This document shows, piece after piece, positions 15,663 through 26,641 of a DNA stretch of 55,020 nt (its first letter is position 1; the number at the start of each line of letters is the position of its first letter). Position numbers and translations under genes: made by a program. This DNA is from Bacteroides sp. GTDB taxonomy: Bacteria; Bacteroidota; Bacteroidia; Bacteroidales; Muribaculaceae. The stretch covers positions 1 through 55,020 of the forward strand of contig JAAVCX010000029.1 in assembly GCA_014802105.1 (NCBI GenBank). The letters are read 5' to 3'. The notes under the pieces are model-generated. The model worked only from the letters and a program-made list of their open reading frames with translations. It did not search any database and was not told the DNA's origin.

Positions 15663-18600
15663 TTAGAAAACTACCTGGATGCCGCCCGAGATAGTGCGGA
15701 TGGGGTTATAAGCAGCTATGCTCGCAGCCGAGGTGAACGAGTAGCGGGGATCGAGACCCTTGCGCTTGCTCCAGTAGCAGAGGTTCTCACCCTGGGCATA
15801 CACGCGGAGCTTCTCGACACCGGGGATAAACGAGGGGAAGGTATAACCCACGGTAAAGTTGGCAAAGTTGAGATAGCTTGCGTCGGTGAGGAAGCGTGTG
15901 CTCTGGGCATTGGCGTAGCTGTTACCATACATCCACACGGGGAGAGAGCCGGTCTCGGAGTCGGGATTCCAAGACTTGATCCAGTCACGGTGGATATTAC
16001 TTCCGGCCTCGACATTAGAGGGATTCATATATCCGGCATAGCGGGTATCGTAGATCTTACCGCCGAGCTGATAGTCGAAAGCCACCGAGCAGTCTAAACG
16101 ACCGACGTTGAGAGTGGTTCCGAAGCCACCGTAGAGCCAGGGCAGAGAGGTCTTCTGCACATAGTTGGTAGCGGCGTTGGGGTCGGTTGTGGTCTGGTCG
16201 CGCTTCTTGCCGGGCACGGTGATGTCGGAAACCACCTGACCCTCCTCGTTGACGTCACAGATATCAGAGTCCTGCCAGAAGAGCTGCTGACCATTCTCGT
16301 CGATACCGGCGGGCTCGATCATGAATGCCTGATACATGGAACCGCCTACACGATACCAGTTCTGGAGCACGCGGGCGTCGTCGCTCATAGCGAAACCGCC
16401 CTTGTCGAGCACCTGGGATGCGGGGAGCTTGAGGATCTTGTTGGAGTTGTGGGTGAAGTTGAGGTTGATGCTCCAGTCTACAGACTTGTTGCGGATGATA
16501 GCACCGTTGATCTGAGCCTCAACACCCATATTGCGTATATCGCCGAGGTTGCCGTAGTAGCCGCGCGAACCCATCGACTCGGGCACATTGAGCCAGAAGA
16601 GCAGATCGGTGGTCTTCTTGTAATAGAAGTCTACCCCACCGCTGAGGCGGTTGCCGAAGAGAGCAAACTCGGCACCGATATTCCAGTTGGTGGTCTTCTC
16701 CCAGGTGATACTCTTCTCGCCGATGCGATAGAACGAGGGAGCCATTACGAGCTGAGAGCTTGGGCTGAGCTGATAGAGGTCGGTGTAGGCGAAGTTACCG
16801 ATATTGTCGTTGCCCTGCTGACCCACCGAAGCCTTGAGTTTGAGCTGGTCGATCCACTTGACCTCGCGGGTGAAGTCTTTGTTGACGAGCCAAGCACCAC
16901 CGATACTCCAGAAAGAACCCCAGCGCTTGCCGACTGCAAAACGGGAGGAGCCGTCGAGACGATAGGAAGCCGAGGCGAAATACTTGCCGTCATAGTCATA
17001 CTGGGCGCTGGCAAAGAAACCCTCCACATTATACTTGGATGAGTAGCTGTTGGAGGTCTGCTTGTAGGCAAAGGCGTAGATCTCCTCTACATCGGGGGTG
17101 AAACCACCCTGGGCGGTAGCCGAGAGGAACTTGGTCTGCTCGCGGTAATACTCGTGACCGGCGAGGGCGGTCAGAGAGTGGTCACCCCACTGGTTGGTGT
17201 AGGTGAGGGTCTGGATAAAGTTGGAGCGATAGGAGTTGGTGTTGCTCTTGAGGAGCTCGCCGTTGACGCTCTGCTTGGAACCGAAATAAGGGTTCTGATA
17301 ATCGCTGCGCTCAGTCAGACCCCAGATAGCATTGTTGGTCAGGTTGGCCTTGAGGTGGGAAGTGATCTGAATGTCGGCGGTCAGCGTAGCGTTGAGCTGA
17401 TTGCCATACTGATTGTTGTTGTTGTAGCGGATGTTGCTCAGAGGGTTCTCGCCGGGGGCGAAGGGACGCGACAGTACGTTGGAGGCATTGGTGGCGGACA
17501 CGTAGCCGTTGGGACGACGGGCATAGTCATACATGGGGCCATGCTCTGTCTGCTTGATCACGATATTGCCGTTGGCATCCTTCACGCGCACATAGACGGG
17601 ATAGATCGGGGCGATGTTGTTGGTGTAGTACATAAGGTTACCGGCACCCGACGACTGGTCGAGGTTGGGGGTAGACTCGGTGGAGGAGTGGACGTAGCCC
17701 ACATTGGCACCGACCTTGAGCCAGGGCTTCACCTTGTAGTCGGCCTTGAGGCGACCGGTGAAACGACGGTAGGAGGAGTATTCGATCACACCACCCTCGT
17801 CGAGATAGCCGGCCGAAGCATAGAACGACGACTTTTCGTTACCGCCGGTGACGCTGACGTTATACTCCTGACGGAGAGCTGTGCGGTAGGCCTCGTCGTT
17901 CCAGTTGTCGTTGGTGAGATAATAGGTCTCGCCGTTGGCGGCGGTGTAGGTGCGTCCCTTCTTGGCATTGGGATTGAGCTTGCCGTCGAGGCCGATGAGC
18001 TTCTCGCCGTCGGGTACATTATAGATATTGTAGCCGAGATAGTTCATCATGGTGTTGTTGGCCCAGTTATTGGCCGCGGCACCGGAGAGACCGGCAGAGG
18101 TAGCGTAGTTGTTCCAATACATATAGGCTGCCTCATAATACTCGGCGGGATCAGTGACAAGATCATAGTCGCGGTCGGCGCGGGTGTTGGCACCCCACTT
18201 CATGTCGACGCTGACCTTTGAGCGCTCGGCCGAGCCGTTTTTGGTGGTCACGATGATCACACCGGCTGCACCACGGGCACCATAGAGAGCGGCCGAAGCA
18301 GCATCCTTGAGCACCGAGATAGACTCGATGTCACCCTGAGGTATATTGGCGAGCGAAGCGGTGTAGGGAGAACCGTCGACGATCACGAGAGGATCGGTCG
18401 AGGCATACATCGAAGCGATACCGCGGATATTGATCTTGCCGTCGTTGCTGCCGGGAGCACCGCTGGCACCACGCATCTGGAGACCGGGCACTGTACCCAC
18501 CAGGGCGTTGGCCACATTGCTCGAGAGACGCTTGTTGAGATCATCGGCATTGACCACCGAGGCCGAGCCGGTGAAGGCCGATTTCTTGGCCGTACCGAAA

Positions 18601-18920
18601 GCGACAGCGATAACCTCGTCGAGTTTGTTGTCGCTTGCGAGTGTTACAGACATCTGTCCGGGGGTAATGTCGACCACCTCGGTCTTCATACCCACATAGG
18701 AGATAGAAATCTGTTTCACATTCATAGGGAGGAGCAGGTCAAAGACTCCATCCAGATTGGTGAGAGTACCCTCACTGGTACCGACTCCCACCACTGTGGC
18801 ACCTACCAGCGGCTCGCCGGTGTCATCGCCAAAGACTATGCCGGTCACACGCTGATTCTGCGCGCTGACACTGAGTGTCATAGTCATGACTGCCACAAAC
18901 AGTAGTAACAGTTTTTTCAT
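15663..18920 (-). CDS. SusC/RagA-family TonB-linked outer-membrane transporter
   Basis: 1085 residues with signal peptide ending VSAQ. Residues about 22-100 are the carboxypeptidase-regulatory-like domain (GEPLVGATVVGVGTSEGT). The plug follows (ALVGTVPGLQMRG, then NIRGIASMYASTDPLVIVDG and SVLKDAASAALYGARGAAGVI), then a 22-strand-type barrel ending GGIQVVF. Energised by TonB, it imports a ligand captured by the SusD partner. There is no N-terminal secretin/TonB extension of the sigma-regulated kind. First gene of a two-gene operon. Confidence 0.96.
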   Translation of the reverse strand: MKKLLLLFVAVMTMTLSVSAQNQRVTGIVFGDDTGEPLVGATVVGVGTSEGTLTNLDGVFDLLLPMNVKQISISYVGMKTEVVDITPGQMSVTLASDNKLDEVIAVAFGTAKKSAFTGSASVVNADDLNKRLSSNVANALVGTVPGLQMRGASGAPGSNDGKINIRGIASMYASTDPLVIVDGSPYTASLANIPQGDIESISVLKDAASAALYGARGAAGVIIVTTKNGSAERSKVSVDMKWGANTRADRDYDLVTDPAEYYEAAYMYWNNYATSAGLSGAAANNWANNTMMNYLGYNIYNVPDGEKLIGLDGKLNPNAKKGRTYTAANGETYYLTNDNWNDEAYRTALRQEYNVSVTGGNEKSSFYASAGYLDEGGVIEYSSYRRFTGRLKADYKVKPWLKVGANVGYVHSSTESTPNLDQSSGAGNLMYYTNNIAPIYPVYVRVKDANGNIVIKQTEHGPMYDYARRPNGYVSATNASNVLSRPFAPGENPLSNIRYNNNNQYGNQLNATLTADIQITSHLKANLTNNAIWGLTERSDYQNPYFGSKQSVNGELLKSNTNSYRSNFIQTLTYTNQWGDHSLTALAGHEYYREQTKFLSATAQGGFTPDVEEIYAFAYKQTSNSYSSKYNVEGFFASAQYDYDGKYFASASYRLDGSSRFAVGKRWGSFWSIGGAWLVNKDFTREVKWIDQLKLKASVGQQGNDNIGNFAYTDLYQLSPSSQLVMAPSFYRIGEKSITWEKTTNWNIGAEFALFGNRLSGGVDFYYKKTTDLLFWLNVPESMGSRGYYGNLGDIRNMGVEAQINGAIIRNKSVDWSINLNFTHNSNKILKLPASQVLDKGGFAMSDDARVLQNWYRVGGSMYQAFMIEPAGIDENGQQLFWQDSDICDVNEEGQVVSDITVPGKKRDQTTTDPNAATNYVQKTSLPWLYGGFGTTLNVGRLDCSVAFDYQLGGKIYDTRYAGYMNPSNVEAGSNIHRDWIKSWNPDSETGSLPVWMYGNSYANAQSTRFLTDASYLNFANFTVGYTFPSFIPGVEKLRVYAQGENLCYWSKRKGLDPRYSFTSAASIAAYNPIRTISGGIQVVF

Positions 18921-19357
18921 ACTTGACTGTGAAAATAGTTGAAATTATAATTAACAGTTATTTTATCAAAAAAAAGACGTGAGGAAAGAGAAAAGCCTAA
19001 AAAAACTATTGAAAACGTGACAATAAGAAAGACTCCGCAAAATTATACATTTTTTACGTGTCAGTTATAGAATTTTATGCAAAATAGTGTTAACAAATTA
19101 TGAGGTTTTCTTATCATTTCATCAAAATAAGCCCGTTTTCACAAATAACCGTAACTACCCCCCCCTATTTTTGAAAAACTGTAACCTGAGCATCTACACC
19201 GCCGGCAAGACACTATACCTTATATTATATAGAGAATATATGGAGCGTAGGCTACTGTATGTATAATATATGGAGCGACAGTCGGGAGACGACACGAAAA
19301 GACAAAAGCCGATCTGCCCCAAGACAAATATACACCCCACGTAAAAATTTTTCAGAA
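18921..19357 (-). promoter_or_regulatory. SusC upstream region with G8 tract
   Basis: The minus strand has an exact G8 (complement of 19158-19165) followed by TAGTT. Closer to the gene is TAATTTTG (complement of 19038-19045), a -7-like box 118 bp upstream of the start, without an obvious -33. A 13-bp direct repeat, aatatatggagcg, occurs at 19235-19247 and 19265-19277, exactly 30 bp apart; its role and strand are unknown. No gene is visible in the interval. Confidence 0.4.
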
Positions 19358-19365
19358 AAAATACT

Positions 19366-19373
19366 TACCTTTG
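19366..19373 (+). promoter_or_regulatory. Probable -7 box of carB
   Basis: TACCTTTG fits the TAnnTTTG element and lies 44 bp upstream of the carB start. The -33 region is A/T-rich, without a clear TTG. Confidence 0.45.
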
Positions 19374-19417
19374 TCGTGACCAACGTTTCACATTCTTTAC
19401 CCCTATCATAGTATCTC

Positions 19418-22400
19418 ATGAAAGAAAAGTTGCAGAAGGTACTCGTGCTCGGATCAGGCGCGCTTAAGATCGGCCAGGCCGGCGAATTTGACTACTCCGG
19501 CTCCCAGGCCCTCAAAGCCCTGCGTGAGGAGGGTATCAGCTCTGTGCTGATGAACCCCAACATCGCCACTATCCAGACCTCGGAGGGCATAGCCGACAAG
19601 GTTTATTTCCTCCCGCTCACTACCTATTTTGTAGAAGAAGTAATCAAGAAGGAGCGCCCCGACGGCCTGCTGCTCGCCTTTGGCGGACAGACAGCCCTCA
19701 ACTGTGGCACGGAGCTCTATCTCAACGGTGTGCTCGACAAGTATGGCGTGAAAGTGCTCGGCACCTCCGTCGAGGCTATCATGAACACCGAGGACCGCGA
19801 CCTCTTTGTCAAGAAGCTCGACGAGATACCCATGAAGACACCCAAGAGTCACGCCGTGGAGAGCATGGAAGACGCCCTCAAGGCAGCCCGCGAGATCGGC
19901 TACCCCGTGATGGTGCGCTCGGCCTACGCTCTGGGCGGACAGGGATCGGGCATCTGTGCCAACGAGGAGGAATTTATCAAGCTCGCCGAGAGCGCCTTCA
20001 CTTTCTCCAACCAGATCCTTGTCGAGGAGTCGCTCAAGGGTTGGAAGGAGATCGAGTTTGAGGTGATACGCGACGCCAATGACCACTGTTTCACCGTGGC
20101 CAGCATGGAGAACTTCGACCCCCTGGGCATCCACACAGGCGAGTCGATCGTCGTGGCCCCGACCTGCTCGCTGACACCCCAGCAAGTAGAGATGCTCCAG
20201 GAACTTTCACGCAAGTGTATACGCCACCTCGGCATCGTGGGTGAGTGTAACATACAGTATGCCTTCAATGCCGAGACCAACGACTATCGCGTCATCGAGG
20301 TCAACGCCCGCCTCTCGCGCTCGTCGGCCCTCGCCTCCAAGGCCACCGGTTATCCCCTGGCTTTCGTGGCCGCCAAGATCGCCCTGGGCTACACTCTAGA
20401 CCAGATCGGCGAGATGGGCACTCCTAACTCGGCCTACGTGGCACCGTCGCTCGACTACCTGATCTGCAAGATACCCCGCTGGGATCTGACCAAGTTTGTC
20501 GGTGTGAGCCGCGAGATCGGCTCGAGCATGAAGTCGGTAGGCGAGATCATGTCGATCGGCCGCTCGTTTGAAGAGGTGATCCAGAAGGGTCTCCGCATGA
20601 TCGGCCAGGGTATGCACGGCTTTGTCGGCAACGAAGGCATCCACTTCGACGATCTCGACAAGGAGCTCTCCTGCCCCACCGACCTGCGCATCTTTGCCAT
20701 AGCCCAGGCTATCGAGGAGGGCTATACTACCGAGCGCATCTGTGAGCTCACTAAGATAGACCCCTGGTTTATCGAGCGTCTGCGCAATATCGTCAACTTC
20801 AAGAACCTCCTCTGCACCTACAACTCCATCGACGACATCCCCTCTGATATACTGCGCCAGGCCAAGGTGCTCGGCTTCTCCGACTTCCAGATAGCCCGCT
20901 TCGTGCTCAACCCCGAGGGCAACATGGAGAAGGAGGGCCTCCAGGTGAGAGCCCGCCGCAAGGCTCTCGGCATAGTGCCCGCCGTGAAGCGCATCAACAC
21001 AGTGGCCAGCGAGCATCCCGAGCTGACCAACTACCTCTACATGACCTATGCCGCCGAGGGTTACGACGTCAACTACTATAAGAATGAGAAGTCGGTGATC
21101 GTGCTCGGCTCGGGCGCCTATCGCATCGGCTCGTCGGTAGAGTTTGACTGGTGTTCGGTCAACGCCGTGCAGACAGCCCGTAAGCTCGGCTACAAATCCA
21201 TAATGATCAACTACAACCCCGAGACCGTGTCGACCGACTACGACATGTGTGACCGTCTCTATTTTGACGAGCTCTCGTTTGAGCGTGTGCTCGACGTCAT
21301 CGACCTGGAGCAGCCCAGCGGAGTGATAGTCTCGGTAGGTGGTCAGATACCCAACAATCTGGCTATGAAGCTCCATCGCCAGGGAGTGCCCATCCTCGGC
21401 ACCTCGCCCATCTCGATCGACCGCGCCGAAAACCGCAACAAGTTCTCGGCCATGCTCGACCGTCTCGGCATCGACCAGCCCGCCTGGCAGGAGCTCACGA
21501 GTCTCGACGATGTGCGCTCGTTTGTCGACAAGGTAGGCTATCCCGTGCTCGTGCGCCCCTCCTATGTGCTCTCGGGCGCAGCCATGAATGTCTGCTACAA
21601 CGATGAGGAGCTCGCCAACTTCCTCAAGATGGCCGCCGACGTCTCCAAGGAGTATCCCGTGGTGGTGTCACAGTTCCTTCAGGGCACCAAGGAGATAGAG
21701 TTTGATGCCGTGGCTCAGAACGGCGAGATAGTCGAGTATGCCATCTCGGAGCACATCGAGTTTGCCGGCGTACACTCGGGCGACGCTACACTGGTGTTCC
21801 CCGCCCAGAAGATCTACTTCGCAACCGCCCGCCGCATCAAGAAGATAGCCCGTCAGATCGCCGCCGAACTCAATATCTCGGGCCCCTTCAACATACAGTT
21901 CCTTGCCCGCAACAATGAGGTCAAGGTGATCGAGTGTAACCTGCGCGCATCGCGCTCGTTCCCCTTCGTCAGCAAGGTGCTCAAGCGCAACTTCATCGAG
22001 ACGGCCACACGCATCATGCTCGACGCCCCCTACAAGCAGCCCGACAAGTCGGCGTTTGACATCGACCGCATCGGAGTCAAGGCTTCACAGTTCTCCTTCT
22101 CGCGTCTCCACAAAGCCGACCCCGTGCTGGGTGTCGACATGTCGTCGACCGGCGAGGTAGGCTGTATCGGCGAGGACTTCGACGAGGCCCTGCTCAACGC
22201 CATGCTTGCCACCGGCTTTAACATCCCACGCCGCGGCATCATGCTCAGCTCGGGAGCCGCCCGCTCCAAGGTAGACCTGCTCGAGCCCAGCCGACGTCTG
22301 GCCGAGGCCGGCTACTCTATCTATGCCACCGCAGGCACCGCAGCGTTCCTCAAGGAGCATGGAGTGCCCGTGACCCCCGTGTATTGGCCCGACGAGTGTG

Positions 22401-22639
22401 CCGATGCCGACGACAATGTCATGAAGATGATCGCCGATCATCGCTTTGATCTCATCGTCAATATCCCCAAGAACCACACCAAGCGCGAGCTCACCAACGG
22501 CTACCGCATACGCCGCGCCGCCATCGACCATAACATCCCCCTGATCACCAACGCCCGTCTGGCGAGCGCCTTTATCGACGCCTTTACCTCCATGAAGAAG
22601 GAGGACATCACCATCAAGTCATGGCAGGAATATAACTAA
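19418..22639 (+). CDS. carB: Carbamoyl-phosphate synthase large subunit
   Basis: 1073 residues, the full length for CarB. It has two homologous ATP-grasp halves ([20 protein letters not shown] near the N-terminus and [15 protein letters not shown] near 556) and a C-terminal MGS-like allosteric domain ([24 protein letters not shown]). It makes carbamoyl phosphate from bicarbonate, ATP and ammonia supplied by CarA, for pyrimidines and arginine. No carA is in the window. The next gene, fumarase, starts 16 bp downstream, so the two may be cotranscribed. Codon use is strongly biased toward C/G-ending codons, which suggests high expression. Confidence 0.97.
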   Translation: MKEKLQKVLVLGSGALKIGQAGEFDYSGSQALKALREEGISSVLMNPNIATIQTSEGIADKVYFLPLTTYFVEEVIKKERPDGLLLAFGGQTALNCGTELYLNGVLDKYGVKVLGTSVEAIMNTEDRDLFVKKLDEIPMKTPKSHAVESMEDALKAAREIGYPVMVRSAYALGGQGSGICANEEEFIKLAESAFTFSNQILVEESLKGWKEIEFEVIRDANDHCFTVASMENFDPLGIHTGESIVVAPTCSLTPQQVEMLQELSRKCIRHLGIVGECNIQYAFNAETNDYRVIEVNARLSRSSALASKATGYPLAFVAAKIALGYTLDQIGEMGTPNSAYVAPSLDYLICKIPRWDLTKFVGVSREIGSSMKSVGEIMSIGRSFEEVIQKGLRMIGQGMHGFVGNEGIHFDDLDKELSCPTDLRIFAIAQAIEEGYTTERICELTKIDPWFIERLRNIVNFKNLLCTYNSIDDIPSDILRQAKVLGFSDFQIARFVLNPEGNMEKEGLQVRARRKALGIVPAVKRINTVASEHPELTNYLYMTYAAEGYDVNYYKNEKSVIVLGSGAYRIGSSVEFDWCSVNAVQTARKLGYKSIMINYNPETVSTDYDMCDRLYFDELSFERVLDVIDLEQPSGVIVSVGGQIPNNLAMKLHRQGVPILGTSPISIDRAENRNKFSAMLDRLGIDQPAWQELTSLDDVRSFVDKVGYPVLVRPSYVLSGAAMNVCYNDEELANFLKMAADVSKEYPVVVSQFLQGTKEIEFDAVAQNGEIVEYAISEHIEFAGVHSGDATLVFPAQKIYFATARRIKKIARQIAAELNISGPFNIQFLARNNEVKVIECNLRASRSFPFVSKVLKRNFIETATRIMLDAPYKQPDKSAFDIDRIGVKASQFSFSRLHKADPVLGVDMSSTGEVGCIGEDFDEALLNAMLATGFNIPRRGIMLSSGAARSKVDLLEPSRRLAEAGYSIYATAGTAAFLKEHGVPVTPVYWPDECADADDNVMKMIADHRFDLIVNIPKNHTKRELTNGYRIRRAAIDHNIPLITNARLASAFIDAFTSMKKEDITIKSWQEYN

Positions 22640-22655
22640 AACTCTGATCAAATCT

Positions 22656-24302
22656 ATGGCAACCAAACCGTTCAAGTATCAGGAAATGTTCCCTCTGGGC
22701 CCCGATACCACCGAATACTATAAGCTTACTTCCGACTACGTCAAGGTTGAAAACTGGGGCGGCCACGAGTTTCTCGTGGTAGATCCTCAGGCTCTCACCG
22801 TGCTGGCCCGCGCCTGCACCCACGACAACGCTTTCATGTTGCGCCGCGAGCACAACGAGATGGTGGCCCGCATACTCAGCGACCCCGAAGCCTCAGAAAA
22901 CGACAAATTCGTGGCTCTCACCATGCTCCGCAACGCCGAAGTGGCCGCCAAAGGTCAGCTCCCCTTCTGTCAGGACACCGGCACAGCTATCTGTCACGGA
23001 GAGAAGGGTCAGAATGTCTTCACCGGCTGCAACGACGAGGAGCGCATCTCGGAAGGCGTCTATCAGACCTACACCACCGACAACCTCCGCTACTCCCAGA
23101 ACGCACCTCTGACCATGTATGACGAGGTGAACACCGGCTGCAATCTCCCGGCCCAGATCGATATACACGCCACCGAGGGCGACGAGTATAAGTTCCTCTT
23201 CGTAGCCAAGGGTGGCGGCTCGGCCAACAAGACCTATCTCTTCCAGGAGACCAAGGCCATCCTCAATCCCGCCACGCTCATACCCTTCCTTGTAGAGAAG
23301 ATGAAGAGCCTCGGCACCGCGGCCTGCCCCCCCTACCACATCGCTATCGTTGTGGGCGGCACTTCGGCCGAAAAGAACCTCGAGGTGGTCAAGAAAGCCT
23401 CAGTAAAATATCTCGACACCCTGCCCGACCACGGCAACGAGCTGGGTCATGCTTTCCGTGACCGCGAACTGGAGCGTCAGCTCAAGGTCGAAGCCGAAAA
23501 ACTCGGTCTCGGGGCACAGTTTGGCGGCAAGTATTTCGCTCACGACATCCGCGTGATACGTATGCCCCGCCACGGAGCATCCTGCCCCGTAGGCATCGGA
23601 GTGAGCTGCTCGGCCGACCGCAACATCAAGGCCAAGATCAACCGCGAGGGTCTGTGGGTAGAGAAACTCGACTCCAATCCCGGCGAACTCATCCCCGAGG
23701 AATATCGCAAGCAGGGCGAGGGAGCAGTGGTGAAGATCGACCTCAACCGCCCCATGAAGGAGATACTCGAGGAACTCACCAAATATCCCGTCTCGACACG
23801 TCTCTCACTCAACGGCACTATCATCGTGGGTCGCGACATAGCCCATGCCAAGATCAAGGAGCGTCTCGACAAGGGTGAGCCTATGCCTGAGTATCTCAAG
23901 AACCACCCCATCTACTATGCAGGCCCCGCCAAGACTCCCGAAGGAATGCCTTCAGGCTCGTTCGGGCCCACAACAGCCGGACGCATGGACTCGTATGTAG
24001 ATCAGTTCCAGAGCGCCGGCGGCTCCATGGTGATGATCGCCAAGGGCAACCGCAGCAAGCAGGTGACCGATGCCTGCCACAAGCACGGAGGCTTCTATCT
24101 GGGATCAATCGGTGGCCCCGCCGCCATCCTGGCACAGAACAGCATCAAGAAGGTCGAGCTCCTCGAGTATCCCGAGCTCGGCATGGAAGCCATCTGGAAG
24201 ATCGAGGTCGAAGACTTCCCCGCATTCATTCTGGTCGATGACAAGGGCAACGACTTCTTCACCGAGATCTCTGAGAAATGCAAGGGCTGCGCTCTGAAAT
24301 AA
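22656..24302 (+). CDS. fum: Class I (iron-sulfur) fumarate hydratase
   Basis: 548 residues, the size of FumA/FumB-type enzymes with N- and C-terminal domains in one chain. Cluster cysteines appear in LPFCQDTGT (Cys105), [14 protein letters not shown] (about 222) and [11 protein letters not shown] (about 318), as expected for a [4Fe-4S] class I hydratase. The C-terminal half has [14 protein letters not shown] and [11 protein letters not shown]. It interconverts fumarate and malate, in anaerobic Bacteroidales mainly in the reductive branch to succinate. It is 16 bp after carB and ends at a hairpin terminator. A malate dehydrogenase for the neighbouring step is encoded at 28021. Confidence 0.96.
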   Translation: MATKPFKYQEMFPLGPDTTEYYKLTSDYVKVENWGGHEFLVVDPQALTVLARACTHDNAFMLRREHNEMVARILSDPEASENDKFVALTMLRNAEVAAKGQLPFCQDTGTAICHGEKGQNVFTGCNDEERISEGVYQTYTTDNLRYSQNAPLTMYDEVNTGCNLPAQIDIHATEGDEYKFLFVAKGGGSANKTYLFQETKAILNPATLIPFLVEKMKSLGTAACPPYHIAIVVGGTSAEKNLEVVKKASVKYLDTLPDHGNELGHAFRDRELERQLKVEAEKLGLGAQFGGKYFAHDIRVIRMPRHGASCPVGIGVSCSADRNIKAKINREGLWVEKLDSNPGELIPEEYRKQGEGAVVKIDLNRPMKEILEELTKYPVSTRLSLNGTIIVGRDIAHAKIKERLDKGEPMPEYLKNHPIYYAGPAKTPEGMPSGSFGPTTAGRMDSYVDQFQSAGGSMVMIAKGNRSKQVTDACHKHGGFYLGSIGGPAAILAQNSIKKVELLEYPELGMEAIWKIEVEDFPAFILVDDKGNDFFTEISEKCKGCALK

Positions 24303-24327
24303 TAAGCCACTGATTCCGTCAGATAAT

Positions 24328-24357
24328 TATAGGGACGCGAGATTTCGCGTCCCTATA
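24328..24357 (+). terminator. Terminator-like hairpin after fumarase
   Basis: A perfect 13-bp stem (tatagggacgcga with tcgcgtccctata) has a 4-nt loop and a T/A-rich tail. It lies 26 bp after the fumarase stop. The T-run is weak. Confidence 0.65.
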
Positions 24358-24489
24358 TTATAAAAACGGGGGGATTGTCCGGTCACGACGGCCGGGTGGC
24401 CTACCCTGCCCAGTCTCTCAGACCATAACCTCGCGACCGTCCACCTCTCGAGCGTCAGAGGCCGACAACAGCTACCGAACACCCTGAAT

Positions 24490-25716
24490 ATGTTGATCAA
24501 AGGAAACATCTATGAGATACGTCGCCTGGGCACCATAGCTTTCATGATGGTGTCGGTGATTGTCGTCGGTGTATTTCTTTACTTCTCCGACTCCCTGGTC
24601 AAAGATCTCTCGGCCCAGGAGAGAGAGCGCATGCAGGTGTGGGCCGATGCCACCCGGGAAATAGTCTCGGCCGCAGGAGCCGAAAACGGAGCCTCGGCGT
24701 CGACCATGGACTTCCTGCTGTCGATCATCGAGAGCAACAGCAACATCCCCGTGCTCCTCACCGACAACGACGGCAATATACTGCTCCACCGCAATTTCTC
24801 ACTCCCCGAAGCCATAGACTCGCTCTCGCCGCTCGAGATCAGTAGCCGCAACCAGGACTTTCTGAATAAGAAACTCGACAAGCTGCGCGCCACCCCCAAC
24901 GTGATCATCATCGACATGGAAGGGGGCGAGAGTCAGAGGCTCTACTACGAAGACTCGAGTCTGCTCAAAGCCCTGAGTTTCTATCCCTATATTCAGGTAG
25001 TGGTGCTCATAGCCTTCATTCTGATTGTCTACTATGCGGTCTCGTCGACCCAGAGGGCCGAGCAGAACAAGGTGTGGATAGGACTGTCAAAGGAGACAGC
25101 CCACCAGCTCGGCACACCGATCTCCTCGCTGATGGCCTGGATGGAGCTGCTCGAGTCAATGGGTGTCGACAAGGACACGGTGGCCGAGATGAACAAGGAC
25201 GTGCGCCGCCTCTCGACCGTGGCCAGCCGCTTCGGCAAAATCGGCTCCAGGCCGTCGATGGAGACAGGCGACCTTAACGAAACGGCTCTGAGGGCCGCCG
25301 AGTATATGTCGACACGTATCTCGCGACGCATCTCGCTGACCATCACCCCCTCTCCTGAGCCACTGACTGTCAGGCTCTCGGCTCCGCTGACCGAATGGGT
25401 GATGGAAAATCTCATCAAGAACGCCGTCGACGCCATGGAGGGGGACGGGTCTATCAATGTAGACATCCATCGCGAAAAAGACCTAGCCGTAATCGATGTC
25501 ACCGACACCGGCAAAGGCATCTCACGCAAGCACCAGAAGACCATTTTCAATCCCGGATTTACCACCAAGGCCCGTGGCTGGGGGCTCGGTCTCACTCTGG
25601 CACGCCGCATCATCGAGGAGTATCACGACGGTCGCATCTATGTGAAACGGAGTGAACTCGGTGCAGGCACCACTTTCACAATAGAAATACCTCTGATCGA
25701 CTCCGTCGGCCAATAA
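24490..25716 (+). CDS. Membrane sensor histidine kinase, orphan
   Basis: 408 residues. A membrane helix at about 14-32 and another at 163-183 enclose a ~130-residue periplasmic sensor domain. The H-box KETAHQLGTPISSL has the phospho-acceptor His205. The N-box is NLIKNAVDAMEG and the G-boxes are DTGKGI and GWGLGLTLARRI, so the kinase is intact. The H-box wording HQLGTP is typical of Bacteroidetes HAMP-type kinases. No response regulator is adjacent. It is followed 12 bp later by prmC and is probably cotranscribed with it. The signal sensed is unknown. Confidence 0.9.
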   Translation: MLIKGNIYEIRRLGTIAFMMVSVIVVGVFLYFSDSLVKDLSAQERERMQVWADATREIVSAAGAENGASASTMDFLLSIIESNSNIPVLLTDNDGNILLHRNFSLPEAIDSLSPLEISSRNQDFLNKKLDKLRATPNVIIIDMEGGESQRLYYEDSSLLKALSFYPYIQVVVLIAFILIVYYAVSSTQRAEQNKVWIGLSKETAHQLGTPISSLMAWMELLESMGVDKDTVAEMNKDVRRLSTVASRFGKIGSRPSMETGDLNETALRAAEYMSTRISRRISLTITPSPEPLTVRLSAPLTEWVMENLIKNAVDAMEGDGSINVDIHREKDLAVIDVTDTGKGISRKHQKTIFNPGFTTKARGWGLGLTLARRIIEEYHDGRIYVKRSELGAGTTFTIEIPLIDSVGQ

Positions 25717-25728
25717 AACCCAAGCTAT

Positions 25729-26586
25729 ATGACATTACGCCAACTGACTGACAATTCAATCGACCGGCTCTCGCCTCTCTATGAGACGAGCGAGGCCCGC
25801 TGGCTCGTGCGCACCGCGCTTGAACATTTCACCGGCATGAGTCGCACCGACATGATGCTTCGCAGCGATCAGGAGGCCTCAGAGATGCTCATCCACAATG
25901 TCTCGGGTGTCATCGACCGATTGCTCGACAATGAGCCTATACAGTATATACTCGGTGAGACCTATTGGCACGGTCTGACCCTGAAGGTCACACCCGACGT
26001 GCTGATACCGCGAGTCGAGACCTCCGAACTCATTGACATCATCAACGACGACTATGCCGGGCGAAGCGACCTCAAGGTGCTCGATCTCTGCACCGGATCG
26101 GGGTGCATAGCCATAGCTCTGGCCCGCGCCCTCCCCTTCTCCCGGGTCACAGCCACCGATATTTCGGCAGGAGCTCTACGGGTAGCACGCGAGAACGCCG
26201 CCGACTGCAAGGTCAAGATCACGTTTCAACAAGGCGATCTGCTCGCCGGAGTCGGTCTGCCCGAAGGCTCGATGGATATTATCGTGTCCAATCCCCCCTA
26301 TATCTGCGACAGCGAAAAAGCCGGGATGAGTGCCAATGTTCTTGACTATGAGCCCCACTCGGCCCTCTTTGTGCCCGACGACGATCCACTGAAATTCTAT
26401 CGTGCCATTTCGCGCGAGGGGATACGCCTAGCAGTAGCCGGAGGCAGACTCTATCTCGAGATCAATCCGCTTCATGTCTCAGAGCTGACCGCCATGCTCG
26501 CCGATGACGGTTGGACCGAAGTCGAAGCCCTCAAGGATATGCACGGGCGCGAGCGCTTCGTCAAAGCTCTCAAGCCGGCCGACTGA
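25729..26586 (+). CDS. prmC: Release-factor glutamine N5-methyltransferase (PrmC/HemK)
   Basis: 285 residues. Diagnostic motifs are IPRVETSEL (93-101), the SAM-binding loop DLCTGSGCIAIAL (119-131) and the catalytic NPPY (188-191). The N-terminal helical domain contains PIQYILGETYWHG. It methylates the GGQ glutamine of RF1 and RF2. It lies between a histidine kinase and recX on the plus strand. Confidence 0.96.
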   Translation: MTLRQLTDNSIDRLSPLYETSEARWLVRTALEHFTGMSRTDMMLRSDQEASEMLIHNVSGVIDRLLDNEPIQYILGETYWHGLTLKVTPDVLIPRVETSELIDIINDDYAGRSDLKVLDLCTGSGCIAIALARALPFSRVTATDISAGALRVARENAADCKVKITFQQGDLLAGVGLPEGSMDIIVSNPPYICDSEKAGMSANVLDYEPHSALFVPDDDPLKFYRAISREGIRLAVAGGRLYLEINPLHVSELTAMLADDGWTEVEALKDMHGRERFVKALKPAD

Positions 26587-26641
26587 ATCAACATTTCCAA
26601 GAATCGCTCAACATTATTAACCTATACAATCTGACAATCAC

